Source: Streptomyces sp. KMM 9044
GTDB lineage: Bacteria > Actinomycetota > Actinomycetes > Streptomycetales > Streptomycetaceae
Reading direction: 5' to 3'
Length of the DNA stretch: 64,000 bases
Assembly: GCF_024701375.2 (NCBI RefSeq)
Contig: NZ_CP113910.1
Location: forward strand, 4,836,001 to 4,900,000
Positions within the stretch are counted from its first letter, which is position 1. Every line of letters begins with the position of its first letter. Below the pieces are notes generated by a model. It saw only the letters and a list, made by a program, of their open reading frames with translations. It made no database searches and had not been told where the DNA came from. The position numbers were made by a program, and so were the translations under genes. This document shows positions 56,507 to 64,000 of the stretch, one piece after another.

Positions 56507-57934
56507 TCAGCTCCTCGTCGGACGGACCAGCGTGACCGCGGTGCGCAGCAGGATGCAGATGTCCTGCCACAGCGACCAGTCGTCGATGTAGGCGTTGTCG
56601 AACCGGCAGCGGTCCTCGATCGAGGTGTCGCCGCGCAGACCCTGGACCTGGGCGAGGCCGGTGATACCGGTCCGCATCCGGTGGCGGGCCACGTAACCCG
56701 GATAGGTCTGGCTGAACTGCGAGACGAAGTAAGGGCGCTCGGGGCGCGGCCCGACCAGGCTCATGTCGCCGCGGAGCACGTTCCACAGCTGGAGCAGTTC
56801 GTCGAGCGAGGTGCGCCGCAGCATGCGGCAGAACCGGCCCATCTCGTTGTCGTCGGCCACGCTCCACCGGGTCGCCGACTCGTGTTCGTCGACCGGCCGG
56901 TGCGTACGGAACTTCAGCAGCGTGAACGGCTCGCCGTTCCTGCCGATGCGTTCCTGCCGGAACACCACGCCCGGCCCGTCGCTGAGCCGCAGCGTCAGCG
57001 CGCACACCAGCAGCAGCGGACCGGCCAGCAGCAGCAGCGTCCCCGACAGGAGGATGTCGAGCACGCGCTTGCCCGCACTGCCGCGGTGCGCCGGTGACAG
57101 GTCCAGGCGACGGCACGGGAACCCGGCCAGCCGTTCCCCCGTCGGATACGCGGGGGAGTCGGCGTCGACCTCCCAGACCACGCAGCCCGAGTCGGCCAGC
57201 GCGTGCAGCAGCGGTCCCGGCCCGGCGCGTACCGAGGGGTGGACGGCCAGCACGGCCCGCACCCCGTTCTGGATGACCGCCCGCTCGACCTCCTCACCGG
57301 GACGCAGTACCGGCAGGCCCTCGGTGCCGTCCGGCTGCTCGGCGACCACCCCCACCGGCCGCACGCCGCACCGCGGGTGCCGCAGTAAAGCGGCGGCCAC
57401 GCGCTGCGCGGTCGCCGCCGGGCCGACGACGAGTGCCGCGTGCGGGTGGCGCCGCAGCGCTGCGCGCCGTCGCCCGTGCACGGCCGCGCGCAGCACACAG
57501 CCGGCCGCCGACTGCAGGACGAGGCCCGTCAGCACGGTGCCGGCGGACAACGCCTGCTCCGGCCGGTACGCCGCCCAGAGTGCCGAGGGCGCCAGCCAGG
57601 CCACCGCGGCACGGCCGCACACGGAGGGCAGTTCGTCCAGCAGCCCCGGCCCCGGCCACCGGCCGCCGCGAGGGCGCAGCAGCAGGGACGCGACGATCAG
57701 CAGGACGACGAGAGGGGAGTGCCGTTGGGCGCCGGACAGCGCCAGCGTGCCCAACAGGACGGCGGCAAAGTCCGCGAGGAGCAGAGGGACGGGCGAAGCC
57801 GGCCGGGCCACGGACCGGGGGGCGGGCAGCCGCGGTCCGTCGGCGGTGCCGCGCGGTGGCATGACGGAAACGGGTGAGGAGCCGTGGTCCCGCGGCGGTA
57901 CGCCGGGAGAGGACATGGTGCGTTCGACGGTCAC
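56507..57934 (-). CDS. Polyprenyl-phosphate sugar-1-phosphate transferase (priming enzyme) with a TTA codon
   Basis: A 475-aa initiating transferase. It has an N-terminal membrane and CoA-binding-like region (about 40-250) and a C-terminal WcaJ/PssY-type catalytic domain (RVLDILLSGTLLLLAGPLLL near 270, FRQERIGRNGEPFTLLKFRT near 320, and LVGPRPERPYF near 410). It transfers sugar-phosphate to undecaprenyl phosphate. Codon 183 is TTA (57386-57388), so the operon may depend on bldA. The GTGA overlap with the upstream glycosyltransferase fits translational coupling. Confidence 0.9.
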   Translation of the reverse strand: MTVERTMSSPGVPPRDHGSSPVSVMPPRGTADGPRLPAPRSVARPASPVPLLLADFAAVLLGTLALSGAQRHSPLVVLLIVASLLLRPRGGRWPGPGLLDELPSVCGRAAVAWLAPSALWAAYRPEQALSAGTVLTGLVLQSAAGCVLRAAVHGRRRAALRRHPHAALVVGPAATAQRVAAALLRHPRCGVRPVGVVAEQPDGTEGLPVLRPGEEVERAVIQNGVRAVLAVHPSVRAGPGPLLHALADSGCVVWEVDADSPAYPTGERLAGFPCRRLDLSPAHRGSAGKRVLDILLSGTLLLLAGPLLLVCALTLRLSDGPGVVFRQERIGRNGEPFTLLKFRTHRPVDEHESATRWSVADDNEMGRFCRMLRRTSLDELLQLWNVLRGDMSLVGPRPERPYFVSQFSQTYPGYVARHRMRTGITGLAQVQGLRGDTSIEDRCRFDNAYIDDWSLWQDICILLRTAVTLVRPTRS

Positions 57935-59253
57935 GAGCGGATGGACTCCCTGTACTTGGTGGGCTCGACGCGCTGCGTGACCCGGTTCGCCGTTCCGGTG
58001 CGGCAGCCAGCGTCGAGCGGCCGCGCCTGCTCGACGGCCCGGGACGGACGTGTCCTCCGGCTGGAGGGCCAGCTGTCGAGCAGGTCTCGGTAGACGTCGG
58101 TGACCTGCTCGGCGGTGTGCCGTACGTCGTGGACGGACCGCACGTGCCGACGGCCCAGGACACCGAGCGACTCACGCAGTGGCGGGTCGAGCAGCAGCCC
58201 GGACAGGGCCCCGGCCAGCGCCGCCGGGTTCTCCGGCGGTACCAGACAACGGGGGGAGAAGGACGGCGGCAGGCTCTCGCGGGCGCCGTCGACGTCCGTG
58301 ACCACCACGGGACGCCCGCAGGCCATCGCCTCCAGCGGGGCGAGGGCCATACCCTCCCAACGGGACGGCAGGACCACGAGATCGGCGGCCTGGTACCAGG
58401 GAGAGGCGTCGGGGACGGCTCCCGCGAACAGTACGGACCCCGGCGCCCGTGCGCGCAGCCGGTCGTGGTCCGGTCCGTCACCGACCAGGACGAGCCGTGC
58501 GGCGGGCACCCGCCGCACGACGGCGTCCCACGCCCGCAGCAGGACGTCCTGTCCCTTCTGCCGGCAGAGCCGCCCCACACAGACCACGAGCGGCGTCGCG
58601 GGGTGGAGGGCGGCGAGCTGGGCGAGCCCGGCGCGCACGGTGTCGGTGCCGGCCGGGCAGAAGCGCTCGGGATCGATGCCGTTGGGGATGACGGTCCACC
58701 GTCCGGTGATCCCGGCACGCACGCCGGTCGCCCGTTCCGCCTCGCTCACGCACACCACCCGTGCGGCCCAGCGTGCCCCCCATCGCTCCCATGTGAGCGC
58801 GAGCGCCGCGGTGGCTCCGCCCACCGCCTCGAACGACCAGGCGTGCGGCTGGAAGACCGTCGGAATCCGTCCGCGCACCGCGAGCCGCCCGGCGAGCCCG
58901 GCCTTCGCGCTGTGCGCGTGCACCAGATCGGGGCGCACCTCGTCGATCAGCCGCGCGAGGTGCGTCACCTCCCGCACGAGCGACGGAGCGGGCGACCGTG
59001 TCGACCGCCAGTTCCGTACCTGCGCGCCGAGCCCCCGCAGGCGGAGGGCGAGTGGGCTGTCGGGGCAGACCGCGGTGACGTCCAGGCCGTCCGCCACCTG
59101 CGTACGGACCAGGTCGGTCAGCACGCGTGCGACTCCGCCGTCCACCGGCTGGGTGATGTGCAGCACCCGTGGCCGGCGGCCGGAGGGGGACGGGTCCATG
59201 CGCACGGATTCCTCGCGCGCGACGGCGTCCGGGACGGGCGGTGGCGTGTTCAC
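57931..59253 (-). CDS. Glycosyltransferase family 4
   Basis: A 440-aa GT-B glycosyltransferase. It has HITQPVDGGVARVLTDLV near 33-50, HAHSAKAGLAGRLA near 114-127, and LVVLPSRWEGMALAPLEAMA near 310-329 with the E-x7-E pair. The C-terminal tail is longer than usual and Arg-rich. It starts at GTG 59253, overlapping the upstream secreted-protein gene as GTGA. Confidence 0.9.
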   Translation of the reverse strand: MNTPPPVPDAVAREESVRMDPSPSGRRPRVLHITQPVDGGVARVLTDLVRTQVADGLDVTAVCPDSPLALRLRGLGAQVRNWRSTRSPAPSLVREVTHLARLIDEVRPDLVHAHSAKAGLAGRLAVRGRIPTVFQPHAWSFEAVGGATAALALTWERWGARWAARVVCVSEAERATGVRAGITGRWTVIPNGIDPERFCPAGTDTVRAGLAQLAALHPATPLVVCVGRLCRQKGQDVLLRAWDAVVRRVPAARLVLVGDGPDHDRLRARAPGSVLFAGAVPDASPWYQAADLVVLPSRWEGMALAPLEAMACGRPVVVTDVDGARESLPPSFSPRCLVPPENPAALAGALSGLLLDPPLRESLGVLGRRHVRSVHDVRHTAEQVTDVYRDLLDSWPSSRRTRPSRAVEQARPLDAGCRTGTANRVTQRVEPTKYRESIRS

Positions 59254-60359
59254 GGCCGGGCGTCGACGGCGGTGAAGAGCACGCCGGCCCAGGCCGCGTC
59301 GGCCCGGGACGAGAGCAGGAAGCTCACCCGGTCGCCGGCGCGCAACAGGTCACTTCCGAGGGTGAACACGTCGGAGTCGTAGCCGAGGGTGTTGGAGTAC
59401 GCCGGCACCCGCGCCGGGGCAGTCCCGGTGGGCCCGCTGATGGTGGAGTTCAGGACGTCGCCGACCGGGTTGGCGGAGTCGGCGAACGCCGTGGCGGAGG
59501 CGGGCGAGCCGCTGGTCACGGTGAGCGAGTCGCCGGTGGTGCCGCGGTCGCCGTTGTACGCCACCAGTCCCACCAGGCCCTTCGTGTCCCCGGCGAGGTC
59601 CAGACCGCTGAGCCGGACCTCGGGTCCCGTGCGGGACTTCAGCGGCGCGAAGCCGTCCCAGAGCGAGATGTGCCGCAGTGGCTCCGCCGGGTTCGCGTAC
59701 GCCACCACCAGGGTCCAGCCGCCCCAGGCGCCGGCCGCCGACCGGCCGGCGGCCACGTTGACCTGCGCCACGGTGTACAGACCCGGCCCGCTGTCGCGCA
59801 CCAGCCCGGTCACGTCCGCCGAGGCCTGGAAGGCGTCCGCGCCGTCCGCCACGTCGTGTCCGACGACGGTGTCCGCGAGGAGCTCCTTGTACGCCCCGCC
59901 GGGTTCGGCGATCAGCACCCGCTCGTTGTCCTGTGCCGGCTTCTGTTCGCCCACGCGCAGGTTGCCGCCCCAGTACAGGCGTGCGTACGTCACCCGGGAG
60001 CCGGAGGGCAGGCGGACCTCCGCGCGGGAGGAGTTGTAGGTGTTCGGGTCGCGGTCGACGTCGACGTAGAACATGTCGAAGTCGCCGTTCACCGCCTGCG
60101 CCCCCGCCTGCGCGTCCGTGCAGGCGGGGGGCCGGTTCGTGCGGCAGGTGGCGGAGGAGTTGGCCGCGCGCACGATGCCTCCGTGCTGGAGCGCGTGATA
60201 CCGCTGGTCGAACGGGAGACTGCTCGCCTCCGGCGCGGGCGCCGCGGCAGGGGAGGTGGCCGGCGAGGCGGCCGGGGAGCCCCAGGGCGCCCACATCGCG
60301 ACAAGTGCGAGGACGCCCACCGTGGCAGGGCGGAGCAACTGGCCCAGGGAATGGCGCAT
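59250..60359 (-). CDS. Secreted DUF3344-like surface protein
   Basis: A 369-aa protein with a signal peptide (about 1-30) and a low-complexity Ala/Pro segment, then a beta-rich domain. The motif VTYARLYWGGNLRVGE near 118-133 is like DUF3344 proteins, recalled from memory. There are no membrane anchor and no sortase motif. It is the first gene of the exopolysaccharide operon, so a polymer-bound or surface adhesin role is possible. ATG 60359 has a weak AAGG upstream. Confidence 0.7.
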   Translation of the reverse strand: MRHSLGQLLRPATVGVLALVAMWAPWGSPAASPATSPAAAPAPEASSLPFDQRYHALQHGGIVRAANSSATCRTNRPPACTDAQAGAQAVNGDFDMFYVDVDRDPNTYNSSRAEVRLPSGSRVTYARLYWGGNLRVGEQKPAQDNERVLIAEPGGAYKELLADTVVGHDVADGADAFQASADVTGLVRDSGPGLYTVAQVNVAAGRSAAGAWGGWTLVVAYANPAEPLRHISLWDGFAPLKSRTGPEVRLSGLDLAGDTKGLVGLVAYNGDRGTTGDSLTVTSGSPASATAFADSANPVGDVLNSTISGPTGTAPARVPAYSNTLGYDSDVFTLGSDLLRAGDRVSFLLSSRADAAWAGVLFTAVDARP

Positions 60360-60903
60360 GACCGTCGGAGCCTTTCGGAACGGATGGCGGTGACCGGATG
60401 GATGAAGACGACGTCCGCGGCCGGCAGCGCCGCCGGTGCCGGAGCCGTGCCTGAGGACGGCGACGACGAGCAGGACCACCGGGATGAGCAGGCAGCACGA
60501 CGAGTGCGATGCGTCCGCCTCCGGGGGCGCGTCGGCGCAATTCTAGCCATCAGTCGGACAAATTTGCCGAAACTCAATCAACACCGGCAAGTGTGTTGGA
60601 ATCGTGAAGTAGGTTCTGTGCGGGGCGATGCACAGGCACTCCCCGCCCGCCCACTCGTCGGGCAGGACAGGGCCACACGGGTGAGAACGCGGCGCCGAAG
60701 ACCCGCCGCGCCACTCCGGCGGGCCGGGAATCCCGGCGTCCGCGCCCACCATCGCGCCGACGCCGGTGGCGCTGCCTGCCGTTTGATCCCATATGACGAC
60801 TCGCCAATCCGTGGTCGCCCGGTTTCCGTGCCGACCGGGGACCGTTGGGCGCGACGACACAAAACCCCTTCCGGCGAAGCGCGTTGCCGAAGAAAGGAAC
60901 ACG
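60360..60903. promoter_or_regulatory. Divergent regulatory region of the exopolysaccharide operon
   Basis: About 540 bp between the exopolysaccharide operon and the small secreted protein gene. It has a lower GC patch around 60540-60620 (CGGACAAATTTGCC, TCAATCAACACC), a likely promoter zone for one or both directions. No gene with a good start was seen. Confidence 0.5.
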
Positions 60904-61176
60904 ATGAAGTCCCTGAAGGCTGCTGCCGTCATTGCCGGGTCCCTGATCGCCGCCGGCATGGCCGCGCCCGCGTACGCGCAGGAGATCGACCTGGCGTCCA
61001 CCGGCCTCGACACCGGCCTGAACACGCGCACCGCGGTCCCCTTCGAGCTCATGTCGCCGCAGGGCGGGTCGAGCGGCGACGAGACCCGGACCTCGGTGTT
61101 CGGCACCGCGGAGGAGGCGGCGGACGTGGTGAACCAGACCAAGCCGGTGCACGGCGATCTGGGGCTGCACGCCTGA
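60904..61176 (+). CDS. Small secreted protein
   Basis: A 90-aa protein with a clear signal peptide (KSLKAAAVIAGSLIAAGMAA, cleaved near AYA-QE). The mature part is about 65 aa and acidic, with no cysteines. AAAGGAAC lies upstream of ATG 60904. I do not recognise the family. It may be a surface or matrix protein, since it faces the exopolysaccharide operon. Confidence 0.75.
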   Translation: MKSLKAAAVIAGSLIAAGMAAPAYAQEIDLASTGLDTGLNTRTAVPFELMSPQGGSSGDETRTSVFGTAEEAADVVNQTKPVHGDLGLHA

Positions 61177-61236
61177 GGCACCCCGTACGAAGTCGGCCCC
61201 CGGTCCGTACCGGGGGCCGACTTCGTACGGGGTGCC
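61177..61236 (+). terminator. Perfect 27-bp terminator stem
   Basis: Arms 61177-61203 and 61210-61236 are exact complements with a 6-base loop, starting directly after the TGA of the small secreted protein. Group II intron sequence begins right after it. Confidence 0.95.
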
Positions 61237-61238
61237 CA

Positions 61239-62555
61239 GCGTGGGCGATTGCCTGGGGGTGGACGGCTTGACCACGGCCGCACTCAGGCCGTGGGTTGCG
61301 GTGCACTGGCCCGAGGTCCGGGCTGAACTCGATGCGGGCATCTGCCGGCCGGCGCCGGTCCGTCAGGTGATCATCGGCAAGCCTGGCGGTGGTGAGCGGA
61401 TGCGGGGGGTGCCGCGGGTGCTGGACCGCTTGATCCAGCAGGCCGTTGCGCAAGTGCTCGTGCCCCTCTTCGACCCGGGCTTCTCCGGGGCGTCCTTCGG
61501 GTTCCGTCCCGGCCGGTCCGCCCGTCAGGCGGTCCGGGTCGCGCGGCGGGCCATCGAGGACGGCAACCGGTGGGTCGTGGACCTTGATCCGGACCGGTTC
61601 TTCGACCGGGTTCAGCACAATGTCCTGAGGGCACGGGTGGCGCGCAAGGTCAGTGACCGCAGGGTTCTGAAGCTGATCCGGAGGTATCCGGAAGCCGGGA
61701 TCATGGTGGACGGCGTGAAGATGCCGAGCGCGGAGGGGACCCCGCGGGGGCCGCCTCTGTCGCCCGTCCTGTCGAACATCGTGCTCGACGATCTGGACCG
61801 GGAACTGTTCAGGCGCGGTCATCGGTTCGCACGCTATGCCGACGATCTGCGGATCTTCGTGCGGAGCAGGCGGGCCGCTCAGAGAGTGCTCGGCTCGGTC
61901 ACGGTCGTGGTCGGGCAGCGGTTGAAACTGAAGGTCAACCGGGACAGGTCGACGGTGGTCCCAGCTTCTCGTGCGGAGCAGGCGGGCCGCTCAGAGAGTG
62001 CTCGGCTCGGTCACGGTCGTGGTCGGGCAGCGGTTGAAACTGAAGGTCAACCGGGACAGGTCGACGGTGGTCCCAGCTTCTCGTGTGACGATGCTGGGGT
62101 TCGGCTTCTACTTCGTCCGGGGCGGGGAGGTCGGGATCCGGGTCGGCCCGAAGGCGCTCGCGCGCTGGAAGGTACGGATCAAGGAACGGACGTCTCGCCG
62201 GTGGAGTATCGCGGTGGAGGAACGCATCGCGAGGATCAACCGCTTCGCCACTGGCTGGATGGGCTGCTTCCAGCTCGCGGACACTCCCGGGGTGTTCCAG
62301 GGGCTGGACAAGTGGCTCCACCGCAGGATGCGGCAGATCCGCTGGAAGGAATGGAAACGGCACGCGACCAGACGTCGTGACCTGCGGGCGCTCGGGATCG
62401 GTGAGCGTTCCGCTCGGGAACGGGCGGTCGGCAGCAAGGGCTACTGGCGGACCGCGGGACCGGTGGTCCTCCAGCGGGCGCTGCCCAACTCTCACGGGGA
62501 GGATCCTGGTCTGCGCATGCTCAAGCCGACCTGGCAACGGGTGAGGTCAGCTTGA
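61239..62555 (+). pseudogene. Group II intron reverse transcriptase/maturase, disrupted
   Basis: The frame starts within the RT0-RT1 part (VRQVIIGKPGGGERMRGVPR) without a proper N-terminus. It has the palm blocks GVPRVLDRLIQQAV, FSGASFGFRPGRSARQAV, GTPRGPPLSPVLSNIVL and the catalytic RYADD near 61835. The usual GTPQGG motif reads GTPRGP here. Just after YADD a 112-bp tandem duplication shifts the frame. The maturase part (ARINRFATGWMGCFQ, LDKWLHRRMRQIRWKEWK) continues in another frame to TGA 62553. The product would be inactive. Confidence 0.85.
61857..62080 (+). repeat. 112-bp exact tandem duplication inside the reverse transcriptase
   Basis: Bases from about 61857 to 61968 are repeated at about 61969-62080 (offset 112, counted from GCGGAGCAGG at 61861 and 61973). 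112 is not divisible by 3, so the copy breaks the reading frame. Confidence 0.93.
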
Positions 62556-62714
62556 CGAACCGCCGGATGCGTGGCCCGCATGTCCGGTGGTGTGAGAGGA
62601 GGGACGGGCGACCGTCCCTCCTACTCGATTGTGCACTCGTTCGCCGCGCGGCGGTGACCACGTGCCAGGTCCGGCGGTTAGAGCGGCGACAACCGTTCGA
62701 ACAAGGAGTGGATC

Positions 62715-63227
62715 ATGGTCGTCGCCGCTGGCTCGGCATCCGTGGGTGCCGAGGACACGACGCCGGGCCCGGCGCTGCCCGGGCCGGGGGGCAGAACACG
62801 GCGGGACGTGGCACGCGGTCTGCGGGCCGGCGTCCTCGCCGGAGCCCTGGCTCCGGTGCTTGCCGCCTTCCGGTCTCCGCGCCCCGGACCCGCGGCATTC
62901 GCGGCAACGGACGCGCCGGACCGTGCCGCCTTCGGGCAGACCCATCGCGGCCGTCGCATCCGAGGGGTGTGGGCGCCGGGGCGCACCGCGGCCGAGGACG
63001 GGCGGTGGCACGTCACGGTGGACGGTCACCCCCTGCACCTGATGCGCCGCGCCGACGGCGGCTGGCTGAGCACGGTCGACCACTACTGCTCCTACCGGAC
63101 ACCGCTCGAGGCCGCCCGCGCCGCCGTCGACGCGCTCGGTCCCGGCGAGCGGCTGCGTGCTGCGGCGTCGGCACCGGCGGGCGCGGGACACGCGCACGGG
63201 GAGGACCGGCATGACGTACGTGCGTAA
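62715..63227 (+). CDS. melC1: Tyrosinase cofactor (caddie) protein MelC1
   Basis: A 170-aa protein with a twin-arginine-like leader (RTRRDVARGLRAGVLAGAL near 27-45) and the MelC1 core (HVTVDGHPLHLMRRADGGW and VDHYCSY near 137-143). It delivers copper to MelC2 and carries it out by the Tat route. ATG 62715 has AAGGAG upstream. The leader begins somewhat later than in short MelC1 proteins, so the N-terminal 20 residues are extra. It overlaps melC2 by 17 bases. Confidence 0.9.
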   Translation: MVVAAGSASVGAEDTTPGPALPGPGGRTRRDVARGLRAGVLAGALAPVLAAFRSPRPGPAAFAATDAPDRAAFGQTHRGRRIRGVWAPGRTAAEDGRWHVTVDGHPLHLMRRADGGWLSTVDHYCSYRTPLEAARAAVDALGPGERLRAAASAPAGAGHAHGEDRHDVRA

Positions 63228-64000
63228 AGACGCCGGCACGCTCACGGCGGCCGAGAGGCGACGGTTCGTCAAGGCGTTGCTGGAGGTCAAACGGCGGGGC
63301 GAGTACGACGAGTTCGTGCGGATGCACCTCGCGTACTACTCCTCCGACGGCGAACGCGGTCTGCGCACCGCCCATATGGCTCCCTCGTTCCTGCCCTGGC
63401 ACCGCCGGTTCCTGCTCGACCTGGAGGACGCCCTGCGCCGGGTGGACCCGGCGGTGACCCTTCCGTACTGGGACTGGACCCGTGACCGTACGACCACGTC
63501 CGCACCGTGGACGGAGGACCTCCTCGGCGGCGACGGACGCCGCTCGGACCAGCAGGTGATGACGGGGCCGTTCGCGTACGGGCAGGGCAACTGGACCATT
63601 GAGGTGGGTGTGACCGAAGGGGCGTTCCTGACCCGGAACCTCGGCCGCCGGAGCGACCCGATCGCCCTGCCCACCGCGAGTGACCTGGAGCAGGCACTGA
63701 CGGACCCTGTCTACGACGTGCGGCCCTGGGACTCGACGGCCACGCGGGGATTCCGCAACAGGCTGGAGGGCTGGAGCACCGGCCGGGGCAGTGGCTCCTG
63801 GCGCAACCACAACCGGGTGCACCGCTGGGTCGGCGGGGCCATGCTCGGTTCCGCCTCTGTCAACGACCCTGCCTTCTGGCTGCACCACGCCTTCGTCGAC
63901 CTGCAGTGGTATCGCTGGCAGCGTCGACACGGGGGAGCCCGCTACCTCCCTGCCACGCCGCCGGGCCAGGGCGACGAGCAGCAGGGCCGGGTCGTGGCAC
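63211..64000 (+). CDS. melC2: Tyrosinase MelC2, cut by the window end
   Basis: 263 codons are visible of a type-3 copper tyrosinase. The CuA histidines include HLAYY, HMAPSFLPWHRRFL near 54, and the CuB set includes NHNRVHRWVGGAM near 190 and FWLHHAFVDLQWYRWQ near 212. The gene starts at ATG 63211 behind GGGGAGG and runs off the right edge. It oxidises tyrosine to DOPA quinone, giving melanin. It has no signal of its own and is exported with MelC1. Confidence 0.95.
   Translation, partial: MTYVRKDAGTLTAAERRRFVKALLEVKRRGEYDEFVRMHLAYYSSDGERGLRTAHMAPSFLPWHRRFLLDLEDALRRVDPAVTLPYWDWTRDRTTTSAPWTEDLLGGDGRRSDQQVMTGPFAYGQGNWTIEVGVTEGAFLTRNLGRRSDPIALPTASDLEQALTDPVYDVRPWDSTATRGFRNRLEGWSTGRGSGSWRNHNRVHRWVGGAMLGSASVNDPAFWLHHAFVDLQWYRWQRRHGGARYLPATPPGQGDEQQGRVVA

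Larger units (their letters stand above)
61239..62629 (+). mobile_element. Degenerate group II intron with its 3' end
   Basis: The reverse-transcriptase remnant is followed by an RNA-like 3' end. Bases 62560-62629 include CGCCGGATGCG paired with CGCATGTCCGGTGG (domain V-like), then a hairpin GAGGGACGG..CCGTCCCTC (domain VI-like) ending CTACTCGAT, the typical 3' terminus of bacterial group II introns. The 5' domains are not visible between the terminator and the open frame. The placement directly after a terminator stem is what is known for group IIC introns. Confidence 0.75.

Overview
The window is high-GC actinomycete DNA, almost certainly Streptomyces. The evidence is a chaplin gene with a sortase signal, a melC1-melC2 tyrosinase operon, a streptomycete-type citrate synthase, a CopZ gene behind a CsoR-type operator, many GTG starts, GTGA/ATGA overlaps between genes, and rare in-frame TTA codons. 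I see no tRNA, rRNA or CRISPR array.

Region 1 (about 170-28,960) is a compact biosynthetic gene cluster. A long leftward operon (18,976 to 1,495) encodes a PapB-PapA-PapC set (chorismate to 4-aminophenylpyruvate), an AMP-forming ligase, a DsbA-like protein, five ATP-grasp proteins (two with double domains), two MFS exporters and a cysteine-synthase-like PLP enzyme. Divergent from it are an A-Ox-T-TE peptide synthetase with a glutamine code (indigoidine synthetase type) and a small tautomerase. Converging on those is a second leftward operon: a flavoprotein and lyase matching the CreE/CreD nitrous-acid-forming pair, then a HisC-like aminotransferase. A LuxR-type regulator with a TTA codon at codon 13 sits at the left end. 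Two unlisted, paralogous small genes (171-305 and 28,626-28,772) flank the cluster. They share the N-terminus M-x-L-x-E, a C-terminal D-V-x-x-N-x-V-P-G-P-x-R motif, a strong GGGGGAAA ribosome binding site, and a 57-bp upstream element that is 47/57 identical. My inference is that the cluster makes 4-aminophenylalanine and nitrite, combines them by diazotisation or N-N chemistry, and joins units with ATP-grasp ligases, possibly on or with the small peptides.

Region 2 (28,970-32,500) is a scarred junction. It holds a decayed DUF6177-like gene, a hypothetical protein with an expanded (GGCCAA)9 tract, ribose genes rbsK-rbsD, and a C-terminal remnant of a ribose-binding protein with no transporter genes.

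Region 3 (32,500-43,500) is core genome: a RecD2-type helicase, citrate synthase, CopZ, a hydrolase-ABC ATPase fusion with its permease, and a von Willebrand factor A lipoprotein. A frameshifted acyl-CoA synthetase pseudogene (43,800-45,351) follows.

Region 4 (45,670-61,240) is a cell-surface region. It has a triplicated long chaplin, an oxidoreductase/ATP-grasp pair, a secreted glycoside hydrolase, and an eight-gene leftward exopolysaccharide operon (secreted surface protein, two GT4 glycosyltransferases, priming transferase with a TTA codon, polymerase/ligase, flippase, deacetylase, chain-length protein). A small secreted protein with a perfect 27-bp terminator stem ends it.

Region 5 (61,240-64,000) has a broken group II intron whose reverse transcriptase carries a 112-bp tandem duplication, then melC1 and a truncated melC2 that runs off the window.
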